Source of the DNA: Reinekea sp. G2M2-21
Lineage (GTDB): Bacteria > Pseudomonadota > Gammaproteobacteria > Pseudomonadales > Natronospirillaceae
Direction: 5' to 3'
Length of the DNA: 64,000 bases
Assembly: GCF_015687175.1 (NCBI RefSeq)
Contig: NZ_JADPQG010000005.1
Span: 186,001-250,000, forward strand
Positions 42,152-50,463 of the stretch are shown piece after piece; the stretch's first letter is position 1; each line of letters begins with the position of its first letter. A program made the translations under genes and the position numbers. Below the pieces are notes generated by a model. That model made no database searches, was not told where the DNA came from, and saw only the letters and a program-made list of their open reading frames with translations.

Positions 42152-42799
42152 TTATTGGAGGTTGCTTTCAATATAGTAGATGACGCCTTTAACAAAGGTA
42201 TCCAGGTTAATAAAGGCGTTGATTAGAGCTTCCTCGGATGGGTCTACGTCACGGATTCGGTGAACAAGTCCTACGTTGACTGCATGCAGGTTTTTGTACA
42301 AGCCCAGTGCATATTTTGTGAATGGCTCGGCAGTATTCGATTGTTGATAGCACAGTGCAATGTTCGCAAGCGCCCGATAAATGGATTCGTCCTGGCCGGC
42401 AAAGGGGCGATGAAACAGAACCATGGGCTTAAGGAAATTAGTATGAGGGCAGCCAGAAGAAGACGCTATGATTGCGCCAACCAGATTTGACAGTATCTGC
42501 TGGGCGGTTGTTTGTGCTGTTGTGGTCGTTTCTATGTGGTCTGTCAGGGTGACTTTAGCGTCGACTTCATCAAATGATGCTAACTCATGAACCCCTGAGA
42601 GGACGGTATCGATGTTTTTTGCAATAGGGCACCGCCGTTCATTCGTGAGTGGGCAGTGGGGACACTTTCCAACTTCGAGCAGTGTCCATGCGCCATAGCC
42701 ATCGGTTTTCTCGGGTGGAATTATTCCAACTTTCGGGTCGATGATAAACTCAATGTTCCATGAACGATCTGGCGTAGAAATTTCATATTTCAACTTCAT
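42152..42799 (-). CDS. Conserved protein of unknown function with Cys motifs
   Basis: 215 residues; I do not recognise the family. Two Cys-rich spots stand out: GKCPHCPLTNERRCPIAKN (residues about 43-61, C-x2-C-x7-C) and SGCPHTNFLKP (about 113-123), which could bind a metal. The C-terminal 90 residues are helical. No signal or membrane segment. It is the first gene of a minus-strand unit with the two kinases, 10 bp before the first, so a sensory partner role is possible. Confidence 0.7.
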   Translation of the reverse strand: MKLKYEISTPDRSWNIEFIIDPKVGIIPPEKTDGYGAWTLLEVGKCPHCPLTNERRCPIAKNIDTVLSGVHELASFDEVDAKVTLTDHIETTTTAQTTAQQILSNLVGAIIASSSGCPHTNFLKPMVLFHRPFAGQDESIYRALANIALCYQQSNTAEPFTKYALGLYKNLHAVNVGLVHRIRDVDPSEEALINAFINLDTFVKGVIYYIESNLQ

Positions 42800-43018
42800 T
42801 TATTGTGTCCTGTCAGATCAAGTTAACTACACGGCCAGCTATATGCATAACAGGCATAATAGGGGGGGGTTATAGTTCAATATGATCCATTTTGGTCGGT
42901 ACTCTTCCGAAAAGCGCATACGTTCTCAGCTGCCCTTTACCTCAGTATTCTGCGCGTTTGCTGTGCTTCGGTTCATGTCTATACTCAATTTGAATATAGA
43001 TCAATTAAGGGTAATGTC
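42800..43018. promoter_or_regulatory. Divergent promoter region with a G8 tract
   Basis: 219 bp between divergent signalling units. It contains eight consecutive G residues at 42862-42869, unusual in this sequence, followed by TTATAG. No reliable promoter boxes could be assigned. Confidence 0.5.
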
Positions 43019-43816
43019 ATGTCCAAGATCATGATAGTTGATGATGAGGCGAATGTTGCTAAGAGTGTCAAACGGTTGTTGGAAGCCAATGATTTTGATG
43101 TTGTTGTCGCCGAAGATGGAAAAAGTGCATTACAGATGCTGCGCAATGAAACCGAGGTGTCCGTTGTCGTGTCTGACCAGCGAATGCCGAAAATGACAGG
43201 CTCGGAACTTTTTTCTCAGTTATCAGTAGAGCGCCCAGACATAAAGAGAATTTTACTCACGGGCTATACCGATTTGGACTCCATACGTGATGCGGTGAAT
43301 AAAGGCAATATTTTTCGGTTTTTACTCAAACCCTGGGACGACGATGAGCTATTGGCTTGTGTCGAAGAAGGTGAACATGTGTTTATGGTGCAACAAGAGA
43401 ACAAGCGACTGAGAAAGGAGCTTGAGCTCAGTAACACAAACTTGGAATACGCTGTTGAACAGAAAACCCGGGTGCTTAATATGAATATTCGGTCATTGGA
43501 ACGCTATGAAAAAATAGTCGAGAATCTACCGGTGGGGGTTATTTGCGTAAGTGATGACGGTATGGTCGTGTTAGCAAACCAACATTTTTGTCATGAGTTT
43601 GGGTTCGAAAATGCCGTGGAAGGGATGTCCTTCAAACGAGTACTGCCGAGCGATTTTCATCCTTTAATCGAAAACTACAAAGCTGGCGCAGTCAATAAGA
43701 TTTGTCACGAGAATCGCTGGTTAACTGTGACGTCGAAGTCACTGGAGTTGGACAAGACCATATACGGTATGTTGTTCTCCTTTCAGAGTTTAGATTATGC
43801 AAACGAAAACCAATGA
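43019..43816 (+). CDS. Response regulator with coiled coil and PAS-like domain
   Basis: 265 residues. Receiver domain with DDE at 8-10, phospho-acceptor Asp53 (VVVSDQRMPKM), Thr in LLTGYTD and Lys in LLKPWDD. A coiled coil (about 120-165) follows, then a PAS-like domain (about 167-255, RYEKIVENLPVGVICVSDDGMVVLANQHF). No DNA-binding or enzyme output, so it probably works by protein contacts. AAGGG precedes the ATG. First gene of a four-gene overlapping unit. Confidence 0.9.
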   Translation: MSKIMIVDDEANVAKSVKRLLEANDFDVVVAEDGKSALQMLRNETEVSVVVSDQRMPKMTGSELFSQLSVERPDIKRILLTGYTDLDSIRDAVNKGNIFRFLLKPWDDDELLACVEEGEHVFMVQQENKRLRKELELSNTNLEYAVEQKTRVLNMNIRSLERYEKIVENLPVGVICVSDDGMVVLANQHFCHEFGFENAVEGMSFKRVLPSDFHPLIENYKAGAVNKICHENRWLTVTSKSLELDKTIYGMLFSFQSLDYANENQ

Positions 43817-44084
43817 TGCCATTGGCAAATTCCTATCGATGGACATTCTTAATGCAAATGGACATTTGGTATTACCGCAAGGCGTCGAAATTACACCGGC
43901 TTTGGCAATCGCGTTGTTGAAACAGGGCATTAAATCTATCGATGTTGACGTACTGTCCGAAGAAGAGAGCGTCGTCAATGAAAGTGATGCGGCCAAAGTG
44001 TTTCATGAACATGTGAATTATCTCTTTATTCGTCATCGAGGCCCATTTATGAAGGAATTTCAGACATGGCTGCTAAAGGAATAA
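43797..44084 (+). CDS. Small protein resembling the C-terminal beta-domain of HD-type regulators
   Basis: 95 residues. Its AIGKFLSMDILNANGHLVLP and EITPALAIALLKQGIKSIDVDV lines up with the tail of the REC-HD protein encoded at 44848-46152 (AGMVLSRDLFNVRGVIMLTK, then LTDKTIAKLKFI). That small domain is common in HD-GYP-type regulators, and here it stands alone. It overlaps the preceding regulator by 20 bp and the HDOD gene by 19 bp, so it is tightly co-translated. Confidence 0.65.
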   Translation: MQTKTNDAIGKFLSMDILNANGHLVLPQGVEITPALAIALLKQGIKSIDVDVLSEEESVVNESDAAKVFHEHVNYLFIRHRGPFMKEFQTWLLKE

Positions 44085-44845
44085 AGACAGAGCAAGCTCA
44101 ATGGTTGGAAGATGTCAGGGTGATAGACAGTGACCGTGTCGTCAACAGAAATACACAAAGGTTACTGCAGGCGCTTAAGGCCGACCCTCTAAGTATCCGG
44201 GAAATTACTAAACTATTGTCTTTGGAGCCGGGATTGTCGGCGAAGTTGCTGATGATATGTAACAGTTCTTTTTTCGGGTTTCCACGTGAAGTCGCTCATA
44301 TTGAAGAAGCGGTTGTTATTTTAGGCGCGTTAAAATTGAGTAATATCGTTTACTCGAGTGTAATTATGATGCCCACGCAAGATATTGAACACAAGAAGTA
44401 TATTTTGCACAGCTTGATGACCGCTATGTTCTGTCGCGTTATTGCGCAGCAGGCTGGTTTACGAAGTGAAGTTCCATTCACCGCAGGGCTTTTCCATATA
44501 CTGCCTGTCATTGTGAATTATCAGCCGGGGATCAGTCGTTTACTGAGTGCAACCGTGTTGCGTACTTCGGTTACACAAATGATGGAGAACATCAACTTAC
44601 CCACTTCAGTCATTCAGGCTGCTGAAGGTCTCTATAATCCAAATGATACAAAGCCCGACTCTATTTGTCTGCGTATGGCGTTTGATTTGAGTATCATAGC
44701 CATGGGCAAAAATTATGCAGCGTTTTCACATATTATCAATCTCGAACACGACTTTAACCGACTGCAAATGTCTCCGAAGACGCTTGCAGGTTTATTAAAA
44801 GCAACGCGCACTGAACAGAATGAAATTATAAAGCTGGTGGGCTAA
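44066..44845 (+). CDS. HDOD-domain protein
   Basis: 259 residues. The HDOD fold, related to HD hydrolases but lacking the metal-binding residues, is shown by SIREITKLLSLEPGLSAKLLMICNSSFFGFPREVAHIEEAVVILG and the following KLSNIVYSS. HDOD proteins act as scaffolds in signalling and chemotaxis. AAGGAA lies 8 bp before the ATG. Two bp separate it from the REC-HD gene. Confidence 0.9.
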   Translation: MAAKGIKTEQAQWLEDVRVIDSDRVVNRNTQRLLQALKADPLSIREITKLLSLEPGLSAKLLMICNSSFFGFPREVAHIEEAVVILGALKLSNIVYSSVIMMPTQDIEHKKYILHSLMTAMFCRVIAQQAGLRSEVPFTAGLFHILPVIVNYQPGISRLLSATVLRTSVTQMMENINLPTSVIQAAEGLYNPNDTKPDSICLRMAFDLSIIAMGKNYAAFSHIINLEHDFNRLQMSPKTLAGLLKATRTEQNEIIKLVG

Positions 44846-44847
44846 CT

Positions 44848-46152
44848 ATGGCAGATTTTAGCGAAGTAAAAATTCTCTTTGTGGACGACGAAGTCAATAT
44901 TCTCAATACACTGCGTCGACTGATGTCACTGGAGGATTTCTCATGTGACTTCGCCAACAGTGGTAAAGAAGCCCTTTTACGTATGGAAACAGAACAATAT
45001 GACATTATTGTTTCGGATATGCGAATGCCAGAAATGAATGGTGATGAATTTTTAACTCTGGCAAGAGAGATTAATCCTACCTCCACGCGATTCATTTTAT
45101 CTGGTTATTCCGACTTCAACTCGATGACGAATGCTCTCAATAAAGGGGGGATTCATCAATTCATCGCGAAACCCTGGGATGATAACTATTTAATTGAAAA
45201 GCTCACCGAAGCTGCACAGTTCACGATTATTCGGAAAGAGCATGAGCATCTGGTCGCCTTAACAAAAAAACAAGCAGAAGAACTTAAGCAAGCGAACCAG
45301 CTATTGGAAGTCAGGGTTGAGTCACGCACTCAGGAATTAAAACAAACGTCAGACATGTTGGATCTCAGTTATCAGGAACTTAAATCCAGTTACAGCATGT
45401 TTATCGATGTTATCGCTCAGGTGTTGCAATTACGCTCGGTCGCTCCTAAAGACCATTTAAACGATGTCGCTGAAACGGCTCGTGCGCTGGCACGCGCATC
45501 AGGGCTAGACGAGCAGGCTCAAGATGATATTTATAAAGCGGCTAAGTTGCATGAATTGGGTAAAATACGCATTCCAGAATCTGTATTAAAGAAGCCGTTG
45601 GGTCAGATTCATGGTGCCGAATTGATTGAGTATAAACAGTACCCGATGCAAGGGTTTTCTTTAATGGCCAGCCTTGACAATTTAGGTGAAGTCGCGAACT
45701 TAATTAAAGCGCATTGCGAGCGTTTCGACGGCAAAGGGTTTCCGGCACGTATACAGGGAGCTGATATACCCATTGGGGCCAGAATTATTGCAATCGTTAT
45801 GAATTATTTTTTATATCGAAATGGTTTATTTGACGGACGATCCCACACGGATGAGGAATCGGATTTCTATATTAAAGCTATTGCCGGTAAAGTCGTAGAC
45901 CCGAATTTGGTAGAGCCTTTTCTTGAGGTGGTTCACGATGAACTATCCAAAAAAGGGCAGCATGAGGCAAGGGTCGAGGTGCAAGCAGCACAAGCCGGTA
46001 TGGTTCTGTCACGCGACCTATTTAACGTACGCGGTGTGATTATGCTGACGAAAGGCGCAGTTTTAACAGATAAGACCATTGCTAAGTTGAAGTTTATAGC
46101 GGAAAAGGACTCGGCTGATTATGTGCTGTATGTTGATGCGGAGGCTGATTGA
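44848..46152 (+). CDS. Response regulator with degenerate HD-GYP-like output
   Basis: 434 residues: receiver domain (Asp57 in IIVSDMRMPEMNG, Lys in IAKPWDD), coiled coil about 125-180, an HD-like domain about 190-370 and a small C-terminal beta-domain. The HD site reads HELGKI (His235-Glu236) where active HD-GYP has HDIGKI; HHERWDG is HCERFDG; GYP is GFP; and the late Asp of the ADxxDAL motif is absent (VMNYFLY). Hydrolysis of c-di-GMP is therefore doubtful. End of the four-gene unit. Confidence 0.88.
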   Translation: MADFSEVKILFVDDEVNILNTLRRLMSLEDFSCDFANSGKEALLRMETEQYDIIVSDMRMPEMNGDEFLTLAREINPTSTRFILSGYSDFNSMTNALNKGGIHQFIAKPWDDNYLIEKLTEAAQFTIIRKEHEHLVALTKKQAEELKQANQLLEVRVESRTQELKQTSDMLDLSYQELKSSYSMFIDVIAQVLQLRSVAPKDHLNDVAETARALARASGLDEQAQDDIYKAAKLHELGKIRIPESVLKKPLGQIHGAELIEYKQYPMQGFSLMASLDNLGEVANLIKAHCERFDGKGFPARIQGADIPIGARIIAIVMNYFLYRNGLFDGRSHTDEESDFYIKAIAGKVVDPNLVEPFLEVVHDELSKKGQHEARVEVQAAQAGMVLSRDLFNVRGVIMLTKGAVLTDKTIAKLKFIAEKDSADYVLYVDAEAD

Positions 46153-46197
46153 TTGTGTTTAATTGATTTCTAATCTTTCTCTAAATGAGAGTGGATT

Positions 46198-48309
46198 TCA
46201 ACTCGGCACAAAGAAGTCATTCATTTCTAGCCAGTTCGTAAAATCCTCTGAGCGCATTGGTTTGGCAATACTATACCCTTGAATAATGTGGCAACCAGAT
46301 GAGAGCAGTAAATCTGTTTGCTCTTTAAATTCGACTCCTTCTGCAATGGTTTTTCGATCGAATATTTTAGATAGCTCGCAAATTGCCTTTACTAAACTGA
46401 GATTTTTGCTGTCAATAATCATTTCCCGGACAAATTTTTTGTCGATCTTCACGGTGTCGACATTGAGTTGATTGAAAATACTGAGCGAGCTGTATCCAGT
46501 ACCAAAGTCATCTAAACTGAATGTAACACCCAGTGGTTTTAGATCTGAAATCAGTTTTTTTAAAGCCTCTAGATTATTCAGCGCATCATGTTCCAATATT
46601 TCAATTTCAATCAACCGACTGATTGACGTTCCGGCTTCTTTCAACTGTTTGATCAGCCAGTCATGGAAAGTGTTATCCAACAAGCTGCTGGTGGTTAGAT
46701 TAATACCGACTTTTAGTGACAAATCTACAATGCAGATAAGTTCGCTAGCGAGCAACTTCAGCACGGTTTTTATAACCCATTGATCGACCGCAGTCAGTAT
46801 TTCAGGGTCTTTTTGAGAATTGAGGAACTGATCTGGATAAACAAGGTCGTTGTCTTCTTGTTGCCAGCGAATCAGAAACTCGACACCATGAATCGTTTTG
46901 GTGAATGCATTATACTGCGGCTGAACATGTAAACGCATTTCCTCGTTTTCAATGGCGTTTAGCAAAGTTCTTTTCGCTACGTTTTCTTCACTGATTATTC
47001 GTTCATACTCTGAAGAATAAAATACGTATTGATTTCGACCGTTGACTTTTGCCAAGCTCATAGCATGACTGGCGTGTCGGATTAGTTGCTCAGCGGTCGC
47101 CTGGTCATCCGGGTATTGGCTGATACCAATAGACGCCGTTATCTGATAGTCTGCAGAATTCTCTTGCGTGGATTCTACTGAAATAGTGTTGGATATGAGG
47201 CTCAATAACCGATCCGAGAAATCCTTCAAATTGTAATCGTTCGTAATGTCTCTTATTAAAAGGCAAAACTCGTCTCCGGAAGCGCGCGATAGTGTATCCC
47301 CATCACGGATGTGTTTCTGAATGGATTGTGCTAGCGAACGCATGATTTTATCGCCAGATTGAACTCCCCATTGCCGATTGAACTGTTCGAAGTGATCAAT
47401 ATCAATACTGAATACAGCAACACCTAACTGGTGTCTTCGTGCGTAGCCTATTGCCTGTTCAAGGCGATCTTTGAAGATGGCATATTTTGGTAATCCTGTC
47501 AGTTTATCAATGTTTAGTGGATCGATGTCGGTTTTTGATTTTAGTGTCTCAGACTGCTTCTGAAGTTCGCTGAAGATGGACACGTAGTGCGTCGTTTGAC
47601 CGAGTGTATCTTTGATAGCACGAACCGTGAGTTGCTCTGAATAGATCTCTCCGGTCTTACGGCGATTAACCATTTTTCCCAACCACCGGCCTTCAGTTTG
47701 TAGTGAACGCCAAAATTTTTCATAAAAAGCTTTTGGATGATAGCCTGAAGCCAGAAATGAGGGGTTTTTTCCGAGTGCTTCGTCTTTGGTGTAGCCGGTT
47801 ATTCTTTCAAAGGCTGGGTTTACGTCTAAGATTCGTGGTTCTACATCCGTAACAACAATAGCCTCATTACTTTCATTGAATAGTGAATTCAGCATTAATT
47901 CAGTTGGAATGTCTTGCTCATGAGATTCACAATCCAGAAAGGCCAGTAGAATATAGGTGGCTTTCTGGTGGTGAAATAGAACCCGCTTAATGTTGACAGG
48001 GAATATTTCATCATTGGTATTCTTCAATAACATTTTTATAGGCTGACTGGAGTTATCAAGCTTATCCAGCGAAAAATGAGAGTGATCTGTCATAGGAACA
48101 GGCTGTGCTTGTTCATTTAAATAAAGCAAAGGAAGGTTCCGGATATGGGATTTTAGCAGTTCAAAGGGTTTGCGAAGACAGAGTTTCTGAAAACTGTGAT
48201 TAGCATATTGGAGCAAACCTTGCGTATCCATAACCATGATGCTGACACCCAATTGAGTGTCAAGTTCATCTGCGATGAGAGCTGGGAAGTCAATGACTTT
48301 ATCAATCAT
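46198..48309 (-). CDS. PAS-GGDEF-EAL protein
   Basis: 703 residues, no membrane span. A first PAS-like stretch (about 12-125), a second PAS (about 140-260, SNEAIVVTDVEPRILDVNPAFERITGYTKDEALG), GGDEF (about 275-435) and EAL (about 440-695). The cyclase motif is SGDEF at 344-348, a variant that can be active or not. The EAL signature is E-F-L (GVEFLIRW); the other catalytic positions are kept (INLTTSS, EIEILEHD, LDDFGTGYSS, KIDKKF, EGVE, QGYSIAKP). It is probably a phosphodiesterase tuned by cytosolic cues. Convergent with the REC-HD gene. Confidence 0.9.
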   Translation of the reverse strand: MIDKVIDFPALIADELDTQLGVSIMVMDTQGLLQYANHSFQKLCLRKPFELLKSHIRNLPLLYLNEQAQPVPMTDHSHFSLDKLDNSSQPIKMLLKNTNDEIFPVNIKRVLFHHQKATYILLAFLDCESHEQDIPTELMLNSLFNESNEAIVVTDVEPRILDVNPAFERITGYTKDEALGKNPSFLASGYHPKAFYEKFWRSLQTEGRWLGKMVNRRKTGEIYSEQLTVRAIKDTLGQTTHYVSIFSELQKQSETLKSKTDIDPLNIDKLTGLPKYAIFKDRLEQAIGYARRHQLGVAVFSIDIDHFEQFNRQWGVQSGDKIMRSLAQSIQKHIRDGDTLSRASGDEFCLLIRDITNDYNLKDFSDRLLSLISNTISVESTQENSADYQITASIGISQYPDDQATAEQLIRHASHAMSLAKVNGRNQYVFYSSEYERIISEENVAKRTLLNAIENEEMRLHVQPQYNAFTKTIHGVEFLIRWQQEDNDLVYPDQFLNSQKDPEILTAVDQWVIKTVLKLLASELICIVDLSLKVGINLTTSSLLDNTFHDWLIKQLKEAGTSISRLIEIEILEHDALNNLEALKKLISDLKPLGVTFSLDDFGTGYSSLSIFNQLNVDTVKIDKKFVREMIIDSKNLSLVKAICELSKIFDRKTIAEGVEFKEQTDLLLSSGCHIIQGYSIAKPMRSEDFTNWLEMNDFFVPS

Positions 48310-48402
48310 GATTGGTCTGTTAAACAGTATGTGGACTAACTGTAGTTGGCAAAGATATACGGGTCAATCTGATCAGAAAGTATTCTCTAACACGAATACA
48401 GA

Positions 48403-49005
48403 TTACAATGATCTGGATATCTTAATTGTCCGGCAAGAAGTGTTTTCCCAACTAAAGTTAACTTGCTGCTCAGATTTCACAAGTTGTACCACGGTTCTGG
48501 TGACCAGTGTGTTACCGATCATAATTTTGGTCACTGTGTCTTCCGAGCTGGTCAAGTGTTGAAATAAGGTCGAGAGTTGGTCGAAGTTAAACAGGGTTTC
48601 TGGGCAGTGGTATACAACATGGTTGAATGGTTTTGTTATAGGATCAGTCTTCAGATCTGAGGTGGCAGTGGTCATATACTCGATGAGACTTTGCGCGAAA
48701 GCAGATTTAACATCTTGATAGACAAGGTAATCATGGTCGTGCATTTTTTTAATAATGCGAACTCCCTTCGGACTGATTAGATCAAAGTGATCTCCTGTAA
48801 ATATTTCAAACATATCAGGTGCAGTAACTTGAAGATTATCCATAAGCTTTATTGACTCTACGTTTGTGTTCAATATAACGGTCAGCAGTTCCTCATAAAG
48901 AGTTGTCAGTTTCGACAATGTTTTGTCGACATCCAATCCCGGTATTTGCTGCAGCGCAAAGCGAGTCGGTATCCACAGAGTCTCGGTTTTTACTTGAGCA
49001 TTCAT
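48403..49005 (-). CDS. Protein of unknown function in the signalling island
   Basis: 200 residues from ATG 49005 (MNAQVKTE), which has AAAGGATC upstream; an in-frame ATG at 49020 precedes that site. No family recognised and no signal peptide. The sequence mixes helices (VDKTLSKLTTLYEELLTVIL) and strands (TVTKIMIGNTLVTRTVVQLV), with one lone Cys pair far apart. It lies between a GGDEF-EAL gene and a PilZ gene on the same strand, so a role in the same pathway is plausible. Confidence 0.6.
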   Translation of the reverse strand: MNAQVKTETLWIPTRFALQQIPGLDVDKTLSKLTTLYEELLTVILNTNVESIKLMDNLQVTAPDMFEIFTGDHFDLISPKGVRIIKKMHDHDYLVYQDVKSAFAQSLIEYMTTATSDLKTDPITKPFNHVVYHCPETLFNFDQLSTLFQHLTSSEDTVTKIMIGNTLVTRTVVQLVKSEQQVNFSWENTSCRTIKISRSL

Positions 49006-49090
49006 GCTTGATCCTTTCATCCGGTTACTGAGCGCGCGGCCATTCCAGCACGGCGAAATTGCTTACGATTCCAGGGTAGGAATTCGGGGA

Positions 49091-49363
49091 TTACACATCA
49101 CGTTCAATCACATTAAAGGCAGCACCCTCGTGTGTGATTCTGACGACCTCGGCCATGCAGGTTTCGATGGGCTGATTTTCGTGATGAATGGTCATCACCA
49201 CGACAACACCTAAATCCAGGGCGCGGACAGTTGCCGTGCGGACAAAAAAACCGTGTTGGGACACGTCTTCGGATACGGTGGTGTCAATCTGCTCGCCAAA
49301 AAAATGCATGCTGATTGGCACATTCGCCGTCACTCGGGGAGATTGTCGTTTCTGTCGTGTCAT
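49091..49363 (-). CDS. PilZ-domain c-di-GMP receptor
   Basis: 90 residues forming a single PilZ domain. The N-terminal arginine motif is RQKRQSPR and the second motif is EDVSQHGFFV (D-x-S-x-x-G), the residues that hold c-di-GMP in this family. As a stand-alone receptor it would bind the messenger and then a partner protein. Upstream of the unknown 200-residue gene on the same strand. Confidence 0.85.
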   Translation of the reverse strand: MTRQKRQSPRVTANVPISMHFFGEQIDTTVSEDVSQHGFFVRTATVRALDLGVVVVMTIHHENQPIETCMAEVVRITHEGAAFNVIERDV

Positions 49364-49493
49364 GCTGAAGTACCAACGTTAAACAATGACGCTATTGTGG
49401 GCTGTTGGTTGTACCCAATCTATGTCCGCTTGGGCAAGGTTTATGACAATTCAGGTCACAGACCGACACCGGTCGGTCTGTGTTTGGCTGGCG

Positions 49494-50453
49494 TTATTTT
49501 TCGATCTGCATCTTTTGATTCAGACTGCGGTCTTCCGACGGGGTCAGACCATATTGATTGCGATAGGCAGTGGAGAAGTGAGCGCCAGACGAGAATCCGC
49601 AACCCAGACCAATGTCCGCAATACTTTCGGTGCCATTGAACAGCCGGGAACGCGCTTCTTCCAAACGTATTTGCAGGTAATAGCGACTCGGTACGGCATT
49701 GAGGTGTTTTTTGAAAAGCCTTTCCAGTTGGCGACGGCTGATTTTTACATGATAGGCAATGTCGTCGGTCGTTAAGGGTTCTTCAATATTGTTTTCCATT
49801 AACTCCAATGCTTCGGCGAGTTTGGGTTGTTCAGCGCGGGTGCGTTCACTCAGTTCCTGTGGCATGGCGTTAGACGGAATGCCCAGTCGCTCATTGACGA
49901 AGTGCTTGGAAATGGCTTCTGCTGTTTCAGCGCTGACGTTTTTGGCAATCCACATCAGCATCAGGTCCAGGCTTGACGAACCACCGCGGCAAGTCAAACG
50001 GTCGCGATCAATACAAAACTGTTCGTTCGCCAGCAAAATAGATTTGTGTTCTGTTAGCAGTTCGTCATAAGTCAGCCAATGCACAACGCCCCGGTAGCCA
50101 TTGAGCAGACCTGCTTTGGCCAGGGTGTAACTGCCTGAGGCCAAACCACCGATCGACGCGCTGGCAGACTTCTCAATCAGAAAATCCACCAGCCCTGGCG
50201 TCTGAGGATGCCGCGCCGGGGATGTTCCAGCCACAATCCAGGTATCCGCTTTGGGGGCGTTTTCAAGTGAATAGTGCGTATCGATCGCGTTGCCCAGGCT
50301 GGACACGGTTTTTGCACCGGATAAGGCGACGGTAAAGGTCTCAAACACGGTTTCACCCATCAGCTCATTGCACATCAGCAAGGGCTCCATGGCAGAAACA
50401 TAGGTCATGGATGAATAACCGGGTAATAAAATGAATCCAATTTTAAACGACAA
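49494..50453 (-). CDS. GlxA-type AraC-family transcriptional regulator
   Basis: 319 residues. An N-terminal DJ-1/PfpI-like domain (MSFKIGFILLPGYSSMTYVSAMEPL, GGLASGSYTLAKAGLL) is followed by two AraC helix-turn-helix motifs (TTDDIAYHVKISRRQLERLFKKHL and SIADIGLGCGFSSGAHFSTAYRNQYG). The group includes regulators of arginine (Pseudomonas ArgR) and of betaine/choline catabolism. It lies 10 bp after an isoaspartyl-dipeptidase-like gene and may regulate that or, in trans, the aru operon; both are inference. Confidence 0.9.
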   Translation of the reverse strand: MSFKIGFILLPGYSSMTYVSAMEPLLMCNELMGETVFETFTVALSGAKTVSSLGNAIDTHYSLENAPKADTWIVAGTSPARHPQTPGLVDFLIEKSASASIGGLASGSYTLAKAGLLNGYRGVVHWLTYDELLTEHKSILLANEQFCIDRDRLTCRGGSSSLDLMLMWIAKNVSAETAEAISKHFVNERLGIPSNAMPQELSERTRAEQPKLAEALELMENNIEEPLTTDDIAYHVKISRRQLERLFKKHLNAVPSRYYLQIRLEEARSRLFNGTESIADIGLGCGFSSGAHFSTAYRNQYGLTPSEDRSLNQKMQIEK

Positions 50454-50463
50454 CGCTTACCCC

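Noticed and set aside
46198-48309. SGDEF and EFL variants as proof that this GGDEF-EAL protein is inactive
   Set aside because: The other EAL catalytic residues are all present and SGDEF-type variants can be active, so inactivity cannot be claimed.
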